Assembly: GCA_964588695.1 (NCBI GenBank)
Contig: CAZPQK010000004.1
Location: forward strand, 62,001 to 126,000
Direction: 5' to 3'
DNA length: 64,000 nt
DNA from: CAZPQK01 sp964588695
GTDB taxonomy: Bacteria; Krumholzibacteriota; Krumholzibacteriia; WVZY01; JAKEHA01
Both the position numbers and the translations under genes were made by a program. The first letter of the stretch is position 1. The number at the start of each line of letters is the position of its first letter. The notes under the pieces are model-generated. The model made no database searches. It had not been told where the DNA came from and was given only the letters and a program-made list of their open reading frames with translations. Of the stretch, positions 61,351 through 64,000 are shown piece after piece.

Positions 61351-62822
61351 TGAAAACGTTGTTGCTTGCACTTGGTATCTGTCTGACTGCCGCCATGGTT
61401 GTGCACGCGCAAAGCGAACCTATTGTGGTCGGGTCAAAGAACTTCACCGAAGGCTACGTTCTTGCCGAGCTAGTTGCGCAAACTTTGGAAGCACATGGTA
61501 TCCCGGTTGAACGGCGGTTCGGCCTGGGCGGAACGCTGGTTTGTTACGAAGCACTCACCACCGGTGAGATCGACGTTTACCCCGAATATTCCGGCACGTT
61601 GGAGCAAGCCATTCTAAAACTTCCGCGCTCGGTGGGCGTTGACTCGCTGCGCGTACTGCTTCGGAAAAGGCATCGACTGGACTTTGTGGCGTGGTTGGGA
61701 TTCAACAACACATATGCCATCGCGCTAAAGTCCGACCTTGCTCGGAGTCGCGCATTGCGATCAATAAGCGATCTTGCCGGCCACCCGGACTTGCGCCTGG
61801 CGTTTAGTCACGAATTCAATCAGCGCGAGGATGGTTGGCCGGGGCTGAAACAACGGTACGCTTTGCCGCAGACACCGGCCGGAATCGAGCACGGGCTGGC
61901 TTACCAGGCCATCGAACAGAATAAGATTGATATCACCGACGTGTATTCGACCGACGGAGACATCGAAAAGTACGGCCTGGTAACGCTGGCTGACGACCGC
62001 AACTACTTTCCGCAGTACCTTGCCGGTGTAGCGATTCGCGCCGACCTGGCGCCGCGCGTGATCACCGCGTTGAATACTCTCGCGGGGAGTATCGACGAAT
62101 CCACAATGATCGCGATGAACGCGGACGTCTTGCTCCGCGGAAAATCATTTGCTGAGGTGGCAAAGACTTTCCTGGCACAAACGCACAATGTCGAGACATC
62201 GGTCGCAAGCGAATCGCGCTGGCGGCAGCTCCGCCGTCGCACCATTCGCCACCTGTTGTTAACCGGTATCGCGTTGGCAATGTCCATTCTCATCGCGGTA
62301 CCACTCGGCATCGTGGTCTATCGCGCGGGTAGGGGCGCGCAAGTAATCACGTATGTTGCGGGGGCAATGCAAACCATCCCGTCAATCGCGCTGCTCGCCT
62401 TCATGATCCCAATTTTGGGCATTGGCGTCGCGCCCGCAATTGCGGCGCTGTTCGTTTACGCGCTTCTCCCAATTTTGCGCAACACGACGACCGCGCTGCA
62501 AACCGTCGACCCAGTTGTACGGCGTGTTGCCGAGGGAATGGGACTGAGTGTGATTCAGCGTCTGCGCCATGTCGAGTTACCACTCGCGGCACCAACTATT
62601 CTGGCGGGGGTAAAGACCGCAGCTGTCATTAACATTGGGACCGCTACGCTCGCGGCGTTTATTGGGGCCGGTGGTCTGGGAGAACCTATTGTGACCGGCC
62701 TGGCGCTTAACGATACCCGGCTGATTCTTGAGGGGGCGGTACCAGCGGCGGTACTAGCAATCGCGACCGAACTCTTGTTTGACGCCATCGAACGCGTAAG
62801 CATTCCGGCGCACTTGCGCTAG
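61350..62822 (+). CDS. Fused osmoprotectant-type binding protein and permease
   Basis: 490 residues from GTG 61350, overlapping the TAG of the ATPase gene. Signal or anchor about 1-22. Residues about 25-285 are the OpuAC-type binding protein: VVGSKNFTEGYVLAELVAQTLE, GEIDVYPEYSGTL, and Y/W residues of the aromatic box. Residues about 300-480 are a permease with about six helices and the EAA loop (VRRVAEGMGLSVIQRLRHVELPLAAP). Binding-protein-first order is opposite to the usual permease-first OpuB/C fusions. Substrate is probably a quaternary amine; other choices are possible. Confidence 0.88.
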   Translation: MKTLLLALGICLTAAMVVHAQSEPIVVGSKNFTEGYVLAELVAQTLEAHGIPVERRFGLGGTLVCYEALTTGEIDVYPEYSGTLEQAILKLPRSVGVDSLRVLLRKRHRLDFVAWLGFNNTYAIALKSDLARSRALRSISDLAGHPDLRLAFSHEFNQREDGWPGLKQRYALPQTPAGIEHGLAYQAIEQNKIDITDVYSTDGDIEKYGLVTLADDRNYFPQYLAGVAIRADLAPRVITALNTLAGSIDESTMIAMNADVLLRGKSFAEVAKTFLAQTHNVETSVASESRWRQLRRRTIRHLLLTGIALAMSILIAVPLGIVVYRAGRGAQVITYVAGAMQTIPSIALLAFMIPILGIGVAPAIAALFVYALLPILRNTTTALQTVDPVVRRVAEGMGLSVIQRLRHVELPLAAPTILAGVKTAAVINIGTATLAAFIGAGGLGEPIVTGLALNDTRLILEGAVPAAVLAIATELLFDAIERVSIPAHLR

Positions 62823-62929
62823 CCGTGATTGGCTTCCCGCCGGAGTCGCTTTTCTTTTCGAGCCAGCAACGCGACGTACACAATGAACGTTCCCCAAACA
62901 ATTGCGTAGGCACTAAGTAACCAGGCCAT
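62819..62929 (-). CDS. ccmD: CcmD-like small haem-exporter subunit
   Basis: 36 residues, read on the reverse strand from ATG 62929 with AGGAGG at 62935-62940. The sequence MAWLLSAYAIVWGTFIVYVALLARKEKRLRREANHG is a single membrane helix followed by a short basic tail (landmarks only; the AYxxxW.xFxxY and xLLxRKxKRLRRE pattern match CcmD). It lies right after ccmC. The stop overlaps the convergent permease gene by 4 bases. CcmD holds the CcmABC complex with CcmE. Confidence 0.88.
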   Translation of the reverse strand: MAWLLSAYAIVWGTFIVYVALLARKEKRLRREANHG

Positions 62930-62938
62930 ACTTTCCTC

Positions 62939-63631
62939 CTACTGCCCCTGGTCGAACCGAGACTGTTCGACTTGAATCTTAAGCCGACCTATGCGAGCGC
63001 GCCATCGAATCAACAATATCATCAACGCGCAGAAAGCAAAAAAACTTACGTACAACGTCGTCGCCATTCGCGGATCCAATCCCGATCCCTCGCCGCCCAG
63101 AATAACCGGCTGCGGATGCTGCGTGCGCCACCAGCGGATGGCAAAGTACACCAAAGGAACGTTCACGAAACCCAGAATTCCAACGACCGCCGACAATGTT
63201 GCCCGCTTTTCCGACTGATCGAGATAGTGACGCAACATCAGGTAACCCGCGTAGATTAACCACAGCACAAGGGTCAGGCTTAAGCGAGCATCCCAGGTCC
63301 ACCACACGCCCCACACCGGCTTCGCCCAGATCGGCCCGGTGATTAGCACTAACGACGTGTAAATAACACCAACCTCGGCGGCCGCTTCCGCCCAGACATC
63401 GAACCCTTGCTTACGTGTTGCCAGGTAGAGAAAACTGCACAGGAATACAATAAAAAACCCCAGAAACGCGTTCCACGCGGTTGGCACGTGGTAGTAGAAA
63501 ATCTTCTGAACGATTCCCATTTCGCGCTCAATCGGAGCGTAAGAAATAATCAGGTAGTGGGTTACCGCCATCAGCGCGATCGTAACCACGAGCAACGTGA
63601 CGTCAGCGGGTGACATTCGTTTTGCGGACAT
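62939..63631 (-). CDS. ccmC: Haem exporter subunit CcmC
   Basis: 230 residues with six membrane helices. Haem-handling motif WGVWWTWDARLS (tryptophan-rich periplasmic loop), flanked by conserved histidines (KIFYYHVPTAWNA and the H in YLMLRHYL). CcmC passes haem to CcmE in c-type cytochrome maturation system I. ATG 63631 overlaps the stop of ccmB by one base (TAATG), and ccmD follows 10 bases later. An exported CxxCH protein in the window (42783) is a client of such a system. Confidence 0.95.
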   Translation of the reverse strand: MSAKRMSPADVTLLVVTIALMAVTHYLIISYAPIEREMGIVQKIFYYHVPTAWNAFLGFFIVFLCSFLYLATRKQGFDVWAEAAAEVGVIYTSLVLITGPIWAKPVWGVWWTWDARLSLTLVLWLIYAGYLMLRHYLDQSEKRATLSAVVGILGFVNVPLVYFAIRWWRTQHPQPVILGGEGSGLDPRMATTLYVSFFAFCALMILLIRWRARIGRLKIQVEQSRFDQGQ

Positions 63632-64000
63632 TATTCCTCCAGAACGTATCCGAAGATCAGAAACGACGTAACCAGACCGATCACATCATAAACAATCAAC
63701 AACCGCCACCAAAAGGTGGCGTCGCTTGCGGCACCCGCGGCATCGGCGGTGGTTTGTACCGCCGCGATTAACGCTGGTAGCACGGCCGGCAAGAGCAGCA
63801 CTGGTAGTAGCAGTTCCCGCATCCGCGTTTGAAACGCTACCGCCGCGAACACCGTTCCCACCGAAGAGAATGCCACCGCGCCCAACAAGAATGACGCCGC
63901 CAACTTCAGCCATCCGTCAACAAACGACACGTCAAAGAACACGACGAACAAAGGAAGTAAGAACAACTGTGCAAGCAGCATACTGACGACGCTGGCCGCA
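63631..64000 (-). CDS. ccmB: Haem exporter subunit CcmB, truncated by the right edge
   Basis: The C-terminal about 123 residues are present; the frame is open to the edge without a start. Membrane helices with GAVAFSSVGTVFAAVAF and ELLLPVLLLPAVLPALIAAVQ match the C-terminal region of CcmB, the membrane subunit of the CcmAB exporter complex. Overlaps ccmC by one base. ccmA should lie beyond the window. Confidence 0.9.
   Translation of the reverse strand, partial: AASVVSMLLAQLFLLPLFVVFFDVSFVDGWLKLAASFLLGAVAFSSVGTVFAAVAFQTRMRELLLPVLLLPAVLPALIAAVQTTADAAGAASDATFWWRLLIVYDVIGLVTSFLIFGYVLEE

Noticed and set aside
1..64000. tRNA, rRNA, insertion sequences, prophage, CRISPR arrays
   Set aside because: No sequence with the cloverleaf consensus, no rRNA segment, no transposase or integrase, and no regular repeat-spacer array was noticed on either strand; a covariance-model search would be needed to exclude small RNAs.

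Overview
The window is moderately GC-rich, densely coded bacterial chromosome with no rRNA, tRNA, phage or IS element that I can see. Gene content points to a Gram-negative, didermic, free-living bacterium: outer-membrane barrels, a TonB-type receptor, many exported proteins, c-type cytochrome maturation genes (ccmBCD), and a futalosine-type menaquinone enzyme (MqnD family). Four exported proteins end in an approximately 80-residue FlgD-like/type IX-like tail opened by an N-x-PNPFNPTT motif. That tail is characteristic of the FCB superphylum and its candidate phyla (Eisenbacteria, Krumholzibacteriota, Latescibacterota types). This placement is inference; no marker gene in the window settles it.

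Layout. 1-4.1 kb: a truncated polyferredoxin, a CPBP-type membrane protein, a PLP decarboxylase and an ankyrin protein. 4.2-7.4 kb: a tightly coupled FIST sensor, histidine kinase and response regulator module. 7.4-13.1 kb: MscS channel, Ada-type alkylation repair, a GT39-like glycosyltransferase, a methyltransferase and an ankyrin protein. 13.2-15.7 kb: an M43-like metalloprotease with the FlgD-like tail and an outer-membrane barrel protein. 15.7-24.4 kb: SelD, a CNT nucleoside transporter, a VOC protein, an HNH endonuclease with a duplicated palindrome, MqnD, uridine kinase, GNAT, cysteine desulfurase, CobO and a secreted protein. 24.4-32.9 kb: a short DUF5989 gene, an atypical SDR, a beta-helix protein, a metallo-beta-lactamase fold protein, the LigD-Ku end-joining pair, a TPR protein and a flavin monooxygenase. 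32.9-40.4 kb: amino-acid permease with its likely regulator, an LVIVD-repeat exported protein, MscL, and an operon of sulfotransferase-like, class IV aminotransferase, dodecin and IspH.

40.6-43.3 kb: a small exported protein with a secreted metalloprotease, then a c-type cytochrome. 43.3-47.5 kb: a four-gene poly-N-acetylglucosamine type exopolysaccharide operon (pgaD-C-A-B-like). 47.6-52.3 kb: a secreted LIM-domain/DA1-like peptidase, and an operon of Na/Pi cotransporter, PhoU-like protein and propeller lipoprotein. 52.4-60.6 kb: two DNRLRE-domain exported proteins, a PIG-L deacetylase with a DUF1684 protein, another ankyrin protein, and a TonB-receptor operon. 60.6-64 kb: an osmoprotectant-type ABC transporter and the ccmB-ccmC-ccmD cluster, cut by the right edge.

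Most notable observations: the secreted LIM-DA1 peptidase; the sulfotransferase/aminotransferase gene pair that matches a fused plant protein; two different C-terminal tail types on exported proteins (NPFNPTT domain and a short TWGxLKxLY-like tail); strong intrinsic terminators placed almost only behind exported-protein genes; the FIST-kinase-regulator module whose regulator carries a degenerate kinase-like domain; and a duplicated palindrome at an HNH endonuclease gene.
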